DNA of 64,000 nucleotides from REEB506 sp040381035 (GTDB lineage: Bacteria > Pseudomonadota > Alphaproteobacteria > Caulobacterales > Aquidulcibacteraceae), in contig JBEIHY010000001.1 of NCBI GenBank assembly GCA_040381035.1, positions 1 through 64,000 of the forward strand, read 5' to 3'. The notes below the pieces were generated by a model. It did not search any database and was not told where the DNA came from. It saw only the letters and a program-made list of their open reading frames with translations. How positions within the stretch are numbered: the first letter of the stretch is position 1; each line of letters starts with the position of its first letter. Below are positions 7,899 to 17,435 of this stretch, piece after piece. A program made the position numbers and the translations under genes.

Positions 7899-10800
7899 TG
7901 CGCGGGCGGGCCAAAGCCCTGATCGGCGCCGGATTGGCGGGGGCAGCTTTGCTTGGTGTCGGGGCCCTCATCCTTGGCCCGCTCGGCGCGCCGCTGGTGG
8001 GCGCACTGGCGGATGGGCGCCAACTCGGATCGCTCGGCCGGCTTGATCTGGACGGCGTCACCGGCGCGCGCCTCGCCGATCTCCAAATCGCACGCGTGAC
8101 GATCACCGACGCAGACGGCGTCTGGCTCGATGCGCGCGACCTCGCCGTGACATGGCGCCCGCTCGCGCTGCTAAGCGGCGCGGTGCGGCTGACCCGCGCG
8201 CATGCCGGTGACGTCACCCTGGCGCGCGCGCCAGACCTCACCCTCAGCGGCGCCAAAGGCGGGGTCACTTTGCACGCGCCAGATCTCGCCATCGACACCT
8301 TGCGCTTCCCCGCCGTCCTGATCGCGCAACCCGCCGATGCGCTGTTTGCCGTGACCGCGGCGGTGAAAACCCGCGCCGGCGATCTCACCGCGCTGACCCT
8401 GAACGCCGCCCGCCGCGATGGCGGCGCCGATCGCCTGACGCTTGCCTTCGCCGCATCACCGTCGCCAAGCTTCCAGCTTGCCCTCGACAGCACCGAAGGC
8501 GGCGCCATGGCCGGTTGGCTCGGCGCCCCAATCCGCGCCACCGGCGCCAGCGCCGACGGCGCAGGAACCCTCACCGCCACGCTTGCCGGGCGTAAAGCGC
8601 TCAATGCAAGCGCCACCTGGCGCAACGGCGCCCTGAACGCTGAGGCCCGCTTTGACATAGCCGCAGCGCCGCGCCTGCGCGCCGTTGGCGAACGCTTCGG
8701 CGCGCGCGGTGTTGTGCGCCTGGATCGCCCTAAGGCCACAGGCCCCTTCACCGCAAGCGCGCAAACCGAGCGCCTGACATCGTCGGTATCGGGACGATTC
8801 AACCGCGCCGGGCGCCTCGACGGGCCCGCCGCCGTGCAATTCGATGCGGCCGGCGCCTTGGCCGATTTCGACGCGGGTCGGATCAAGACCGCAGGCGAAT
8901 TGCGCCAAACAGAAAGAGGTTGGCGCTTTGCCGGCGAGACCAACCTGATCGATGTGCACCGCTTTGGCCTGACGCTCAACGCCGCAGGCCCCCTGACGGC
9001 GGAAGTGAACGCCAACACGCTGCGGCTTGAGGCCAACCTCGCCGCCAGCCGCATGGCTGGGCCACAGCCTGCCGCAAAGCTCTTGGCCGGCGCGAAACTC
9101 GCGCTCACCGCCGCACGCCAAGCGGAAGCGGATTGGACCTTTCCAAGGCTGCGCTTTACCAGCGCCGGGCTTGATGTGCGCGCCGACGCTTCCGGCCAAA
9201 GCGGCGCCTGGACGCTCACCCGCGCGGATCTTTTGATTGACGAATGGCGCGGCGGCGCACGCGGCGCCTGGCGCCTGGCGCCAACACCTACGCCAACACT
9301 CACCATCACCGGCGCCGGGGCAAATCTGCGCGCACCGGGGCCGCTCGATCAGTTGCTGGGTGCGGCCCCGAAACTTTCCGCCAGCCTTGGTTTTCGAGGC
9401 GATCGCATCGATGTGCAGGCCGCGCGCCTGGAAGGCCCGAAGCTGCGCCTCGGCGCAGGCGGCGCAATTCGCGGTGAGGCGTTGGATCTGAACCTCGAAG
9501 CCGCTGCCCGCGGCCCGCTGCGACTGGGCGATGTCGAACTAGCGGGTGCGGGAACCGCGACAGGCAAGTTGACCGGCCCGGTGAGCGCCTGGCGCCTTGA
9601 TGTCGACGCCGCTTTGTCCCGGCTCGACCTCGCCGGCGCGACATTCGCTGAGCCGCGCGTCAAGCTGACGCTGCGCCCCGGCCCGCAAGGCTTTTCCGGC
9701 CCGTTGCAGGCCAAAGCCCTGTTCGCCGGCCAAACCGCCACACTCAATGGCGCTTTCAGCGCTGACGGCGATGGTCTTGCCCTCAATGATTTCACCGCGA
9801 GCCTTGCCCAAGCGCGCGCCCGCGGCCGTAGCCGCATCAACGCCAGCGGGCTCACCATTGATGCGCTGTTGAATGGACGGCTTGACGGCATGTGGCCCGG
9901 CGCGAAGGGCGTGATCAATGGCGCATTGCGATTTGCGCCGGGTCTGGACAATCAACCGCAGATCGATCTCGACGCCGCCATTGCTGACGCCGTTTTTGGC
10001 GAAGGGTTCAGCGCGGGCGCTGCGCGGCTCACCGCCCGCGGGCCGTTGCAGGCTGTTGCCCTCAGCGCCGCTGCACGCGGCGGCCTGGGCGCAGCCGGGC
10101 CATTTCAAGTCACCGCCTCCGGCAGCGGCGACCTTTCCGGCCCCGCCAAGATCGCCTTGGCGGTCAACGGCGATCTCGCCAGCCGTCCCATCGCCACGCG
10201 CGGCCAGGCGACATTCTTGTGGGACGCCGCCGGCCGGTTGAGCGCTGCAGCGCCTCTGCAACTCGGCGATGGCGGCGCTGATCTCAACCTGACCAGCGAC
10301 GCAGACGGATGGCGCGCCGCCATCACCGCGACCCGCGCGCCAGTGGCGTTGCTTGCGGGGCGGGCCGCGCGCCTTGCCGGGGATGTCAGCGGCCAAGCCT
10401 GGATCGCTGCGCGCAATGGCGCCATCACAGGCGCAGCCGCCATGCAGCTCAACGGCGTTGATTTGGCTGCGCGCAATCGCGATCCCGTAAACGCGACCCT
10501 CACTGCAGACCTCGCGCCACGCGCTTTGAACTTGACTGTCTCGGCGCGCTCCGCAGCCGGCTTGGCGCTCGACATCAAGGGCCTTGTGCCGATCGACAGC
10601 CGCGCCGCGCCATTGACCATCGCGCGCGCCGCAGAACCCGCACGGTTTGACTGGTCGCTGAATGGGCCGATCGACAGCGTGTGGCGCATTGTCGGTCCGC
10701 TGGGCGTCAGCGCCGGCGGGCGCGTCGATGGCGCCGGCCAGTTGGTTCTGGCCCCCCCCGGCGGGGCCGGGGCGCCATTGTCCGGGTCCGGATCTTTGCA

Positions 10801-11911
10801 GCTGACCGGCGCCCGGGTTGAGGACCGCGCCAGCGGCGTGCGCCTGGTCGACCTCTCAGCCACGGCCCGTCTGCGCGCGGATGGATTGACCATCGAGAAC
10901 ATGCGCGCCAGTGACGGCGTTGGCGGCAAGCTGTTTGCCCAGGGCCGATTGGGCGCGGCCGGCGACGGGGAACTGGCCATTGATCTCGACGATCTGCGCC
11001 TCATTCGCCGCCCGGACATTACCGCCCGCGGCGATGGCAAGCTGACTTTGGCTTGGACACCGAAAGGCGCCAGGCTGTCCGGCGCGATCGATCTGATCGA
11101 CGCCGATGCGCGCCAGCCGCAAAGTGCAGCGCCCATGCCCGCCCCGATCGCAGTAGAGGAAATCAATCGTCCGGTCTCGGAGCAATTGACTGCGCCCAGA
11201 CCTGCCGCCAGCCCGCCCGTGACATTGGACCTCAAACTGACCGGCGCGCGCCGGCTGTTCACCCGCGCGCGCGGACTGGAGGCGGAATGGGCATTGAACG
11301 CCCGCATCGCCGGCGGCGCGCAAACGCCGCTGATTTATGGCGAGGCGCGTTTGCTGCGCGGGCAAGCAACATTGGCCGGCCGCCCGATGACGTTTGAACG
11401 CGGACTGGTGCGGTTTGACGGCCCCATCGAAGCCGCAACGATCGACATGCGCGCGCGCATCGATGCGCCCAAGATAACCGCAACGCTCGCCCTGTCAGGA
11501 CCGCTGGCCGACCCGCAATTGGACACAACATCGACGCCGCCGCTGCCGCAGGATGAGATTCTGCCGCAAGCCTTGTTCGGCGTGAATGCGGAGCAATTGA
11601 GCCCGCTGCAGGCTGCGCAATTGGCGGCAACGCTTGCCGCTTTGACCGGCCGAAGCGCCTTCGATATTGCCAATATCGCGCGCGCGGCAGTCAATCTCGA
11701 TCGCCTGGATGTGCGCGAGGATGGCGGCGGCTTGTTGCTCACTGGCGGCAAATACATCACGCGCGATGTGTATCTGGAGGTGTCGCGCGGGGCGCTCGGG
11801 CAAACCGCGTCCTCGGTGGAGTGGCAGGTGCGGCCGCGGCTGTTCGTGATCTCCAGCTTTCTGGCCAATGGCGATCCGAAGCTGGCGGTCCGCTGGCGGC
11901 GTGAGTATTGA
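7898..11911 (+). CDS. tamB: translocation and assembly module protein TamB (DUF490)
   Basis: A 1337-residue protein anchored in the inner membrane and spanning the periplasm, now grouped with the AsmA/TamB bridge-like lipid-transport proteins. One N-terminal membrane segment (ALIGAGLAGAALLGVGALILG) is followed by a very long, repetitive beta-strand-rich region full of alternating Ala/Leu/Thr/Gly. The C-terminal DUF490 region is clear: PLIYGEARLLRGQATLAGR, DGPIEAATIDMRA, PPLPQDEILPQALFG and SPLQAAQLAATLAALTGR, ending WRREY. The ATG at 7898 shares one base with the tamA stop. The size and the pairing with tamA make the call firm. Confidence 0.95.
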   Translation: MRGRAKALIGAGLAGAALLGVGALILGPLGAPLVGALADGRQLGSLGRLDLDGVTGARLADLQIARVTITDADGVWLDARDLAVTWRPLALLSGAVRLTRAHAGDVTLARAPDLTLSGAKGGVTLHAPDLAIDTLRFPAVLIAQPADALFAVTAAVKTRAGDLTALTLNAARRDGGADRLTLAFAASPSPSFQLALDSTEGGAMAGWLGAPIRATGASADGAGTLTATLAGRKALNASATWRNGALNAEARFDIAAAPRLRAVGERFGARGVVRLDRPKATGPFTASAQTERLTSSVSGRFNRAGRLDGPAAVQFDAAGALADFDAGRIKTAGELRQTERGWRFAGETNLIDVHRFGLTLNAAGPLTAEVNANTLRLEANLAASRMAGPQPAAKLLAGAKLALTAARQAEADWTFPRLRFTSAGLDVRADASGQSGAWTLTRADLLIDEWRGGARGAWRLAPTPTPTLTITGAGANLRAPGPLDQLLGAAPKLSASLGFRGDRIDVQAARLEGPKLRLGAGGAIRGEALDLNLEAAARGPLRLGDVELAGAGTATGKLTGPVSAWRLDVDAALSRLDLAGATFAEPRVKLTLRPGPQGFSGPLQAKALFAGQTATLNGAFSADGDGLALNDFTASLAQARARGRSRINASGLTIDALLNGRLDGMWPGAKGVINGALRFAPGLDNQPQIDLDAAIADAVFGEGFSAGAARLTARGPLQAVALSAAARGGLGAAGPFQVTASGSGDLSGPAKIALAVNGDLASRPIATRGQATFLWDAAGRLSAAAPLQLGDGGADLNLTSDADGWRAAITATRAPVALLAGRAARLAGDVSGQAWIAARNGAITGAAAMQLNGVDLAARNRDPVNATLTADLAPRALNLTVSARSAAGLALDIKGLVPIDSRAAPLTIARAAEPARFDWSLNGPIDSVWRIVGPLGVSAGGRVDGAGQLVLAPPGGAGAPLSGSGSLQLTGARVEDRASGVRLVDLSATARLRADGLTIENMRASDGVGGKLFAQGRLGAAGDGELAIDLDDLRLIRRPDITARGDGKLTLAWTPKGARLSGAIDLIDADARQPQSAAPMPAPIAVEEINRPVSEQLTAPRPAASPPVTLDLKLTGARRLFTRARGLEAEWALNARIAGGAQTPLIYGEARLLRGQATLAGRPMTFERGLVRFDGPIEAATIDMRARIDAPKITATLALSGPLADPQLDTTSTPPLPQDEILPQALFGVNAEQLSPLQAAQLAATLAALTGRSAFDIANIARAAVNLDRLDVREDGGGLLLTGGKYITRDVYLEVSRGALGQTASSVEWQVRPRLFVISSFLANGDPKLAVRWRREY

Positions 11912-11917
11912 ACCGCC

Positions 11918-12523
11918 ATGACTTCGCGCGTGACCATCCTTTACATTGGCGGCGGTTCGGCCTCGGGCAAGACCGAATTGGCGCGGGCTTTGGCGCGGGC
12001 GCGGCCAGACACGCTGACGCTGACCGAAGATGACTATTATCGCTGCGCCACGACCATTCCGGGATTTGACGCGGCGCGGCATAACTTTGATGAGCCGGCG
12101 GCAAAAGACCTGGCGCTTCTGGGCGATCATCTCAAAGCCTTGCGCCGCGGCGATGCGATCGCACGGCCGGCCTATGATATGGTGACCCATTCGCGCCTGG
12201 CGCAGAGCGTGGCCTGTGCGCCGGCGCCGCTGATTGTCTTGGAAGGTCTGCACGCGATGAGCGATCCGACGCTACGGCCCTTGTTTGACGTTTCAGTGTT
12301 CGTAGATGCGCCGGAGGAGTTGCGCTTGTCGCGCCGGCTGATGCGCGATGTGCGCCAGCGCAGCCGCAGCCTTGACAGCGTGATCGACCAGTTCCGCGAC
12401 ACGGTGCGACCGATGCATGATCTCCATATTGAGCCGCAGAAAGCATTTGTCGATCTGGTTCTATCATCCGAACACGGAACGCCGGAAGAGCTGGCGGTTC
12501 AGGTTTTGGCGCGCCTCGCTTAA
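11918..12523 (+). CDS. uridine kinase-like P-loop kinase
   Basis: A 201-residue protein of the phosphoribulokinase/uridine kinase fold. The Walker A loop is at the N-terminus (IGGGSASGKTELA). The acidic TEDDYY segment corresponds to the nucleoside-binding DDFY of Udk, and AYDMVTHSR corresponds to the YDxxTH motif. LIVLEGLHAM and VDAPEELRLSRRLMRDVRQRSRS give Walker B and the lid arginines. The reaction is probably phosphorylation of a nucleoside or related metabolite with ATP or GTP; uridine itself is not proven. It starts seven bases after tamB and overlaps the convergent membrane-protein gene by four bases. Confidence 0.8.
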   Translation: MTSRVTILYIGGGSASGKTELARALARARPDTLTLTEDDYYRCATTIPGFDAARHNFDEPAAKDLALLGDHLKALRRGDAIARPAYDMVTHSRLAQSVACAPAPLIVLEGLHAMSDPTLRPLFDVSVFVDAPEELRLSRRLMRDVRQRSRSLDSVIDQFRDTVRPMHDLHIEPQKAFVDLVLSSEHGTPEELAVQVLARLA

Positions 12524-12954
12524 AGAAACAAAGTCTTCGGATTGTCGATGGCCAGTCCCCGGAACGCCTGCCACAGCCCTGCGATGGACCGGATCAGCAC
12601 CCAGCCGAACACCGCAAAGGTCACGATAAAGGTGATGGTTGCAGCGATCATCCCAGCCAAGCCGCCCAATGTCCAAGCGACGGCGCCCATAATGATCGTC
12701 CGCAGTATGAACTCAAAATGGCGCGCCGCCCAGGACGGGCCTTCGGTGCGCTTGGAGGCCGAAATCAGCAGCGCCGCGCCGCCCACGGCGTATCCGAGAT
12801 AAGTCCATGGCGAAGACAGCAGCAGGAAAATGGCAAACCCCAGCACTGTCAGCGCATGGGTGGCCACGACGATGCGGCCGGCCTCGCCGCCGCCGCGGAT
12901 GGGCGGCTTGGGCTCTTTGCGCTGGGTTGGAAAGCGGGTGACATTGTCCGACAT
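12520..12954 (-). CDS. small membrane protein of unknown function
   Basis: A 144-residue protein with a polar, basic N-terminal tail (TRFPTQRKEPKPP) and about four hydrophobic segments: ALTVLGFAIFLLL, YLGYAVGGAALLI, IIMGAVAWTLGGLAGM and ITFIVTFAVFGWVLI. The C-terminus is cytoplasmic-looking and ends NPKTLFL. It resembles generic small integral inner-membrane proteins, and I cannot assign a family. It lies nine bases upstream of the putA 3' end on the same strand, so it may be co-transcribed after putA. Confidence 0.7.
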   Translation of the reverse strand: MSDNVTRFPTQRKEPKPPIRGGGEAGRIVVATHALTVLGFAIFLLLSSPWTYLGYAVGGAALLISASKRTEGPSWAARHFEFILRTIIMGAVAWTLGGLAGMIAATITFIVTFAVFGWVLIRSIAGLWQAFRGLAIDNPKTLFL

Positions 12955-12963
12955 CGGATCATC

Positions 12964-15900
12964 CTACAAATTCAAGAGCGCGGGGTCGCCGCCTTGGGCA
13001 GCGATGTTGACAGTGAGCGTGCGTTCGTCGGCAAAGCGCAGCAGATAATGCGGCCCGCCGGCCTTTGGGCCGGTGCCGGACAAGCCGCGCCCGCCAAATG
13101 GCTGCACGCCAACCACCGCCCCGATCATCGAGCGATTGACATAGGTGTTGCCGGCGGGCACGGCGGCGCACACTTCGGCCGCGAAACTCTCCAGGCGCGA
13201 ATGCACGCCGAGCGTCAGGCCATAGCCCTTCGCCGCCAACGCAGCGCCAACAGTGGCGATGTCTGCGGGATCATAGCGCAGCACATGCAGGATCGGGCCA
13301 AACACTTCCCGATCCAATTGTCCAATATCGGACAATTCCACGATGGCTGGCCCGACGAAGTGACCCGCAAGCCCTGACACGTCGCGATGGGCATGGACTT
13401 TTGCAGCCGCGCCAATGGCGGCTAGATGGGCTTCCAGCATCGCGCGGGCGTCAGCGTCGATCACCGGGCCGATATCGGTGCGCGGATCGGCGGGGTCGCC
13501 GATGACGAGCACATCCAACGCGCCGGCGAGCGTTTCGATGATGGCGTCGGCTGTCTCGTGCGGCAGCAGCAACAGCCGCAGCGCCGAACAGCGCTGGCCG
13601 GCCGAGCCGAAGGCCGACTGGATCGCGTCATCGACCACCTGCTCTTTCAGCGCGGTTGTATCCACGAACATCGCGTTGAGGCCGCCGGTTTCGGCGATCA
13701 AGGCGGCGATCGGGCCATCCTTGGCGGCGAGCGTGCGGTTGATCTTATGCGCCGTTTGGGTAGAGCCGGTGAAGGCGACGCCCGCAATGGCCGGATGGCG
13801 CACGATCGCTGCGCCAACTGCGCCGTCGCCGGGCAAAAACTGCAACACCGCGCCCGGCACGCCGGCCTCATGCAAAAGCCGCACGGCGTTAAAGCCGACA
13901 ATCGGCGTTTGCTCGGCCGGCTTGGCGATCACGGCGTTCCCGGCGGCAAGCGCGGCAGCGATCTGGCCGACAAAAATCGCCAGCGGGAAATTCCACGGAC
14001 TGATGCACGCAAACACGCCGCGCCCGCCGAGTTCCAAATGATTGGTCTCGCCGGCCGGGCCCGGCAAACGCTCGGGCCCGCCAAAATGGCGTTCGGCCTC
14101 CACCGCGTAATAGCGCAGAAAGTCGACGGCTTCGCGCACTTCGTCGATGCCGTCTTGCAGGGTGCGGCCGGCTTCGCGCGCGAGCAGCGCGATGAAGCGA
14201 TCGCGCGCGGCGTCCAGGAGATCAGCGGCGCGGCGCAGCACGCCGGCGCGCGCGGCGCCGCCTTGGGCGTCCCAGGCTGGTTGGGCGGAAACGGCGGAAG
14301 AGACCGCGCGATCAATCTCAGCTTCAGTTGCGCTGCGCACCTCGCCGAGGACTTTAAGCGTGGCCGGATTGCGCACCGGCGTTGGTTTTTCGCCGGGCGC
14401 GGCGGCGGCGTCGATGACGGGCGTGACGTGCTCTGGGGGCTCAGCGTCCTGCGCCGCGACGAGGGCCGCTATGATGGCGCGATCGGTGCGCATGGACAGA
14501 TCGCGCGCCGAAGAATTGCGCCGGCTGGCCCCGAAAAGAAGCGGCGGCGCCGGCAAGCGCGGATGACGCTTCGGGCCGCCTTCCAGCCGCGCCAACGGAT
14601 CGGCGGCGACGAGATCGGGTGAGACATCATCGTCCAGAAAAGAATGCACGAACGAGGTGTTGGCGCCGTTTTCCAGCAGGCGCCGCACGAGATACGGCAA
14701 CAAATCCTCATGCCCGCCGACCGGCGCATAAACCCGCACCGGCGCTTTGAAGGCGCCCGCGCGATAGAGCGCCTCGCCCATGCCGTGTAGGCGTTGGAAC
14801 TCAAACTTCGCGCCGCGCGCTTCCCCGATGCGGGCAATGGCGGCGGCCGTGTGGGCGTTGTGCGTGGCGAAAGCGGGATAAACCGCATCGGGCGCCGACA
14901 GCAGCACGCCAGCGCAAGCAAGGTAGCTGGCGTCGGTTGCATGTTTGGTGGTCCAGACCGGAAAGTCCGGCCGGCCCTGCATTTGCGCGCGTTTAATTTC
15001 ACCGTCCCAATAAGCGCCTTTGACGAGGCGCAAAAACAGTTTGCGTTGCGCACTGCGGGCAAGCGCCACGAGACGCTCCATCACCTGCAGGCTGCGCTTT
15101 TGGTAGGCCTGCACGGCAAGCCCGAGGCCCTGCCAGGCTTTCAATTCCGGCTCACGCGCCAGCCGCTCAAACAGCTCCAGCGTGAGCACCAGTCGATCGG
15201 CCTCTTCGGCGTCGAGCGTCAGGTGAATATCGTGGACCGCAGCAGCGCGGGCCAATTCCAGCACTTGCGGATACAGCTCGCGATGCACGGCCTCAGCATG
15301 GCGGGCCTCAAAACGCGGATGCAGCGCCGACAATTTCACCGACACGCCAGATGCCGCTTGCGGCCCCTTGCCGGCCTCATGCGCGCCAACCTCTGCGATC
15401 GCATCGGCGTAGGATTTCAAATAGCGCGCCGCATCCGCCCGCGTGCGGGCGCCTTCGCCGAGCATGTCGAACGAGAAGCTCGCCGCGTCGTCAGCGCGGA
15501 TCATCGCCTTGCCGCGTTTCAGGGCGGCTTCAATCGTGCGGCCAAGCACGAATTGCTCGCCCAGAATGCGCATCGCCTGCATCATGGCGGCGCGGATCAC
15601 CGGCTCACCCGCGCGCGTCACCAGACGGCTCAAGAACCCGCCGGGATCCTCACGCATGTCCGATCCCAAGGACACCACGCGCCCGGTCAGCATCAGGCCA
15701 AAGGCGCCGGCATTGACCAGCCAGGATTCGGCGCGGCCGAGATGCTCTTCCCAGTTCCCGGACCTGATCTTTTCCGCGATCAGCTTGTCGGCGGTGGCTT
15801 CGTCGGGAATGCGCAACAGCGCTTCGGCCAGGCACATCAGCGCCAAGCCTTCCGAATTAGACAGGCCGAACTCCTCCAGAAAACTTTCCATCACGCCCTT

Positions 15901-16083
15901 GCGCCGGCGCAGCGCACGGGCGCGCAGCACGATATCGCGCGCCTGCGCCTCAACCGCAGCGCGGGCGGGCGCATCGAGCGGACTTGCAGCGAGGAGCGCC
16001 TGGGCAGCCTCAGCCTCATCGGCATATTTCCAGGAATCGAGCCCGTGCCAATCGGTGGTCGGCGGCGCGGCGGTGTCGGGCAT
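12964..16083 (-). CDS. putA: bifunctional proline dehydrogenase / glutamate-semialdehyde dehydrogenase PutA
   Basis: A 1039-residue enzyme that oxidises proline to glutamate with FAD and then NAD. The N-terminal half holds the helical arm and the proline dehydrogenase barrel (SVKLSALHPRFEA, RLVKGAYWDGEIK, FATHNAHTAAA, QRLHGMGEALY). The C-terminal half is an aldehyde dehydrogenase with ISPWNFPLAIFVGQIAAAL, the catalytic cysteine in GSAGQRCSALRLL and VQPFGGRGLSGTGPKAGGP. The protein begins about where minimal PutA proteins begin; no ribbon-helix-helix DNA-binding domain or large extra C-terminal domain is present, so this is a bifunctional rather than self-regulating PutA. A regulator gene was not seen nearby. 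Confidence 0.97.
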   Translation of the reverse strand: MPDTAAPPTTDWHGLDSWKYADEAEAAQALLAASPLDAPARAAVEAQARDIVLRARALRRRKGVMESFLEEFGLSNSEGLALMCLAEALLRIPDEATADKLIAEKIRSGNWEEHLGRAESWLVNAGAFGLMLTGRVVSLGSDMREDPGGFLSRLVTRAGEPVIRAAMMQAMRILGEQFVLGRTIEAALKRGKAMIRADDAASFSFDMLGEGARTRADAARYLKSYADAIAEVGAHEAGKGPQAASGVSVKLSALHPRFEARHAEAVHRELYPQVLELARAAAVHDIHLTLDAEEADRLVLTLELFERLAREPELKAWQGLGLAVQAYQKRSLQVMERLVALARSAQRKLFLRLVKGAYWDGEIKRAQMQGRPDFPVWTTKHATDASYLACAGVLLSAPDAVYPAFATHNAHTAAAIARIGEARGAKFEFQRLHGMGEALYRAGAFKAPVRVYAPVGGHEDLLPYLVRRLLENGANTSFVHSFLDDDVSPDLVAADPLARLEGGPKRHPRLPAPPLLFGASRRNSSARDLSMRTDRAIIAALVAAQDAEPPEHVTPVIDAAAAPGEKPTPVRNPATLKVLGEVRSATEAEIDRAVSSAVSAQPAWDAQGGAARAGVLRRAADLLDAARDRFIALLAREAGRTLQDGIDEVREAVDFLRYYAVEAERHFGGPERLPGPAGETNHLELGGRGVFACISPWNFPLAIFVGQIAAALAAGNAVIAKPAEQTPIVGFNAVRLLHEAGVPGAVLQFLPGDGAVGAAIVRHPAIAGVAFTGSTQTAHKINRTLAAKDGPIAALIAETGGLNAMFVDTTALKEQVVDDAIQSAFGSAGQRCSALRLLLLPHETADAIIETLAGALDVLVIGDPADPRTDIGPVIDADARAMLEAHLAAIGAAAKVHAHRDVSGLAGHFVGPAIVELSDIGQLDREVFGPILHVLRYDPADIATVGAALAAKGYGLTLGVHSRLESFAAEVCAAVPAGNTYVNRSMIGAVVGVQPFGGRGLSGTGPKAGGPHYLLRFADERTLTVNIAAQGGDPALLNL

Positions 16084-16202
16084 CTCAGTCTCCTTCAGGC
16101 TATGTAGATGATCCGGCAGCCCCGCGGGAGGGGTTGCGCGGGCGCCTTGCGAGGCGGCGCGTTCACGGGCATGTGAGACCTTGGACTGTTTCGGAGCCCG
16201 CT

Positions 16203-17348
16203 TTGGCCCCCACCCCCTCGCCCATTCCCGCCGCGGCCGATGAACTGCCTAAGCGGATCATGATCGTCACCGACGCCTGGGAGCCGCAAGTCAATGGCGT
16301 CGTGCGCACGCTACAGCGCACGATCAAAGAGCTGAAGGAAATGGGCTGCGAGGTTCAGGTCGTGTCGCCCAATGACGGCTATATGACCATCCCGCTCATT
16401 ACCTATTCCGAAATTCGCTTGGCGCTGTGGGCCAAAGGCGATGTTGAAGATCGGTTCCTCGAATTCGCGCCGGATGCGGTCCATATCGCCACCGAAGGGC
16501 CGCTGGGTTGGGCGATGCGGGCGATTTGCATGGCCCACAAATTTCCATTCACAACCAGCTATCACACGCAATTTCCGGAATATGTCACCGCACGGTTTTC
16601 TTGGATTCCGTTGTGGACCGGCTACAAAGTCATGCGCACCTTCCACGACAAAAGCGGGCGCATCATGGTCGCCACGCCAACCATGATGGAACTTTTGCAA
16701 GAGAAGGGCTTTCGCAATGTGACGCCGTGGAGCCGGGGCGTTGACACCGACATGTTCACCCCCGCCAAGCGCGGCGCCGATGGCGGCTTGTTCAAAGACT
16801 TGGCGCATCCCATTTGGGTTTATGTTGGCCGGGTGGCGGTGGAAAAAAACATCGAAGCTTTTGTCGAATTGGATTTGCCTGGAACGAAGGTTGTTGTGGG
16901 CGATGGGCCCCAGCGCGAAGACTTGCAAAAGAAGTATCCGGCCGCGAAATTTGTCGGCGCCAAGTTCGGTGATGAATTGGCGCGCTATTACGCCGACGCG
17001 GACGTGTTTGTGTTTCCCAGTTTCACTGACACGTTTGGGCTCGTGATCCTGGAGGCGATGGCTGCCGGCACGCCAGTGGCGGCCTTTGTCGCGCCCGGCC
17101 CAAAAGACCTGATCCCCGGTTCGAATGCCGGAGCCATCAATACCGACCTGAAAGCCGCCTGCCTGGAGGCGCTGAAGATCGACCGCGCGGCTGCACGCGC
17201 CTATGCGGAGAAATTCTCCTGGCGCGCCTGCACCGAGGATTTCCGCCGCAATTTGCAACCGTTGCCGGTGGTCAAGCGCAAGAGCTTTTGGGTCAAGCTC
17301 AAGCCGCGTTTGCCGCGGCGGCGACGGTCGCCGCAGATTGGGGCTTGA
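16203..17348 (+). CDS. family 4 glycosyltransferase (membrane-lipid mannosyl/sulfoquinovosyl type)
   Basis: A 381-residue GT-B glycosyltransferase that probably moves a sugar from a nucleotide donor to a lipid acceptor. The N-terminal domain has KRIMIVTDAWEPQVNGVVRTL and HIATEGPLGWAMR, the C-terminal donor domain YVGRVAVEKNIEAF, VVGDGPQ and FPSFTDTFGLVILEAMAAG. These are the marks of the GT4 branch with SqdX- and mannosyl/glucosyl-lipid transferases. The C-terminus is strongly basic (KLKPRLPRRRRSP), which may aid membrane contact. I chose the TTG at 16203 because GGAG stands six bases upstream; a GTG at 16173 or an ATG at about 16258 are alternatives. It is divergent from putA. Confidence 0.85.
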   Translation: MAPTPSPIPAAADELPKRIMIVTDAWEPQVNGVVRTLQRTIKELKEMGCEVQVVSPNDGYMTIPLITYSEIRLALWAKGDVEDRFLEFAPDAVHIATEGPLGWAMRAICMAHKFPFTTSYHTQFPEYVTARFSWIPLWTGYKVMRTFHDKSGRIMVATPTMMELLQEKGFRNVTPWSRGVDTDMFTPAKRGADGGLFKDLAHPIWVYVGRVAVEKNIEAFVELDLPGTKVVVGDGPQREDLQKKYPAAKFVGAKFGDELARYYADADVFVFPSFTDTFGLVILEAMAAGTPVAAFVAPGPKDLIPGSNAGAINTDLKAACLEALKIDRAAARAYAEKFSWRACTEDFRRNLQPLPVVKRKSFWVKLKPRLPRRRRSPQIGA

Positions 17349-17435
17349 GCTGAGCCACACGGAGCAGCCTTACCCGCTTTGCCGGCAGCGGCGATCTGCT
17401 AAACTCGGCCCTTCAAGCGGGGGAGTCGAACGGCC

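Noticed and set aside
7876..9309. 477-codon open frame on the minus strand
   Set aside because: Shadow of tamB, rich in Arg/Ser/Ala from complementing a biased gene.
17110..17140. tRNA-like GGTTCGAAT stretch
   Set aside because: The surrounding bases do not fold as a tRNA and lie inside the conserved glycosyltransferase coding sequence.
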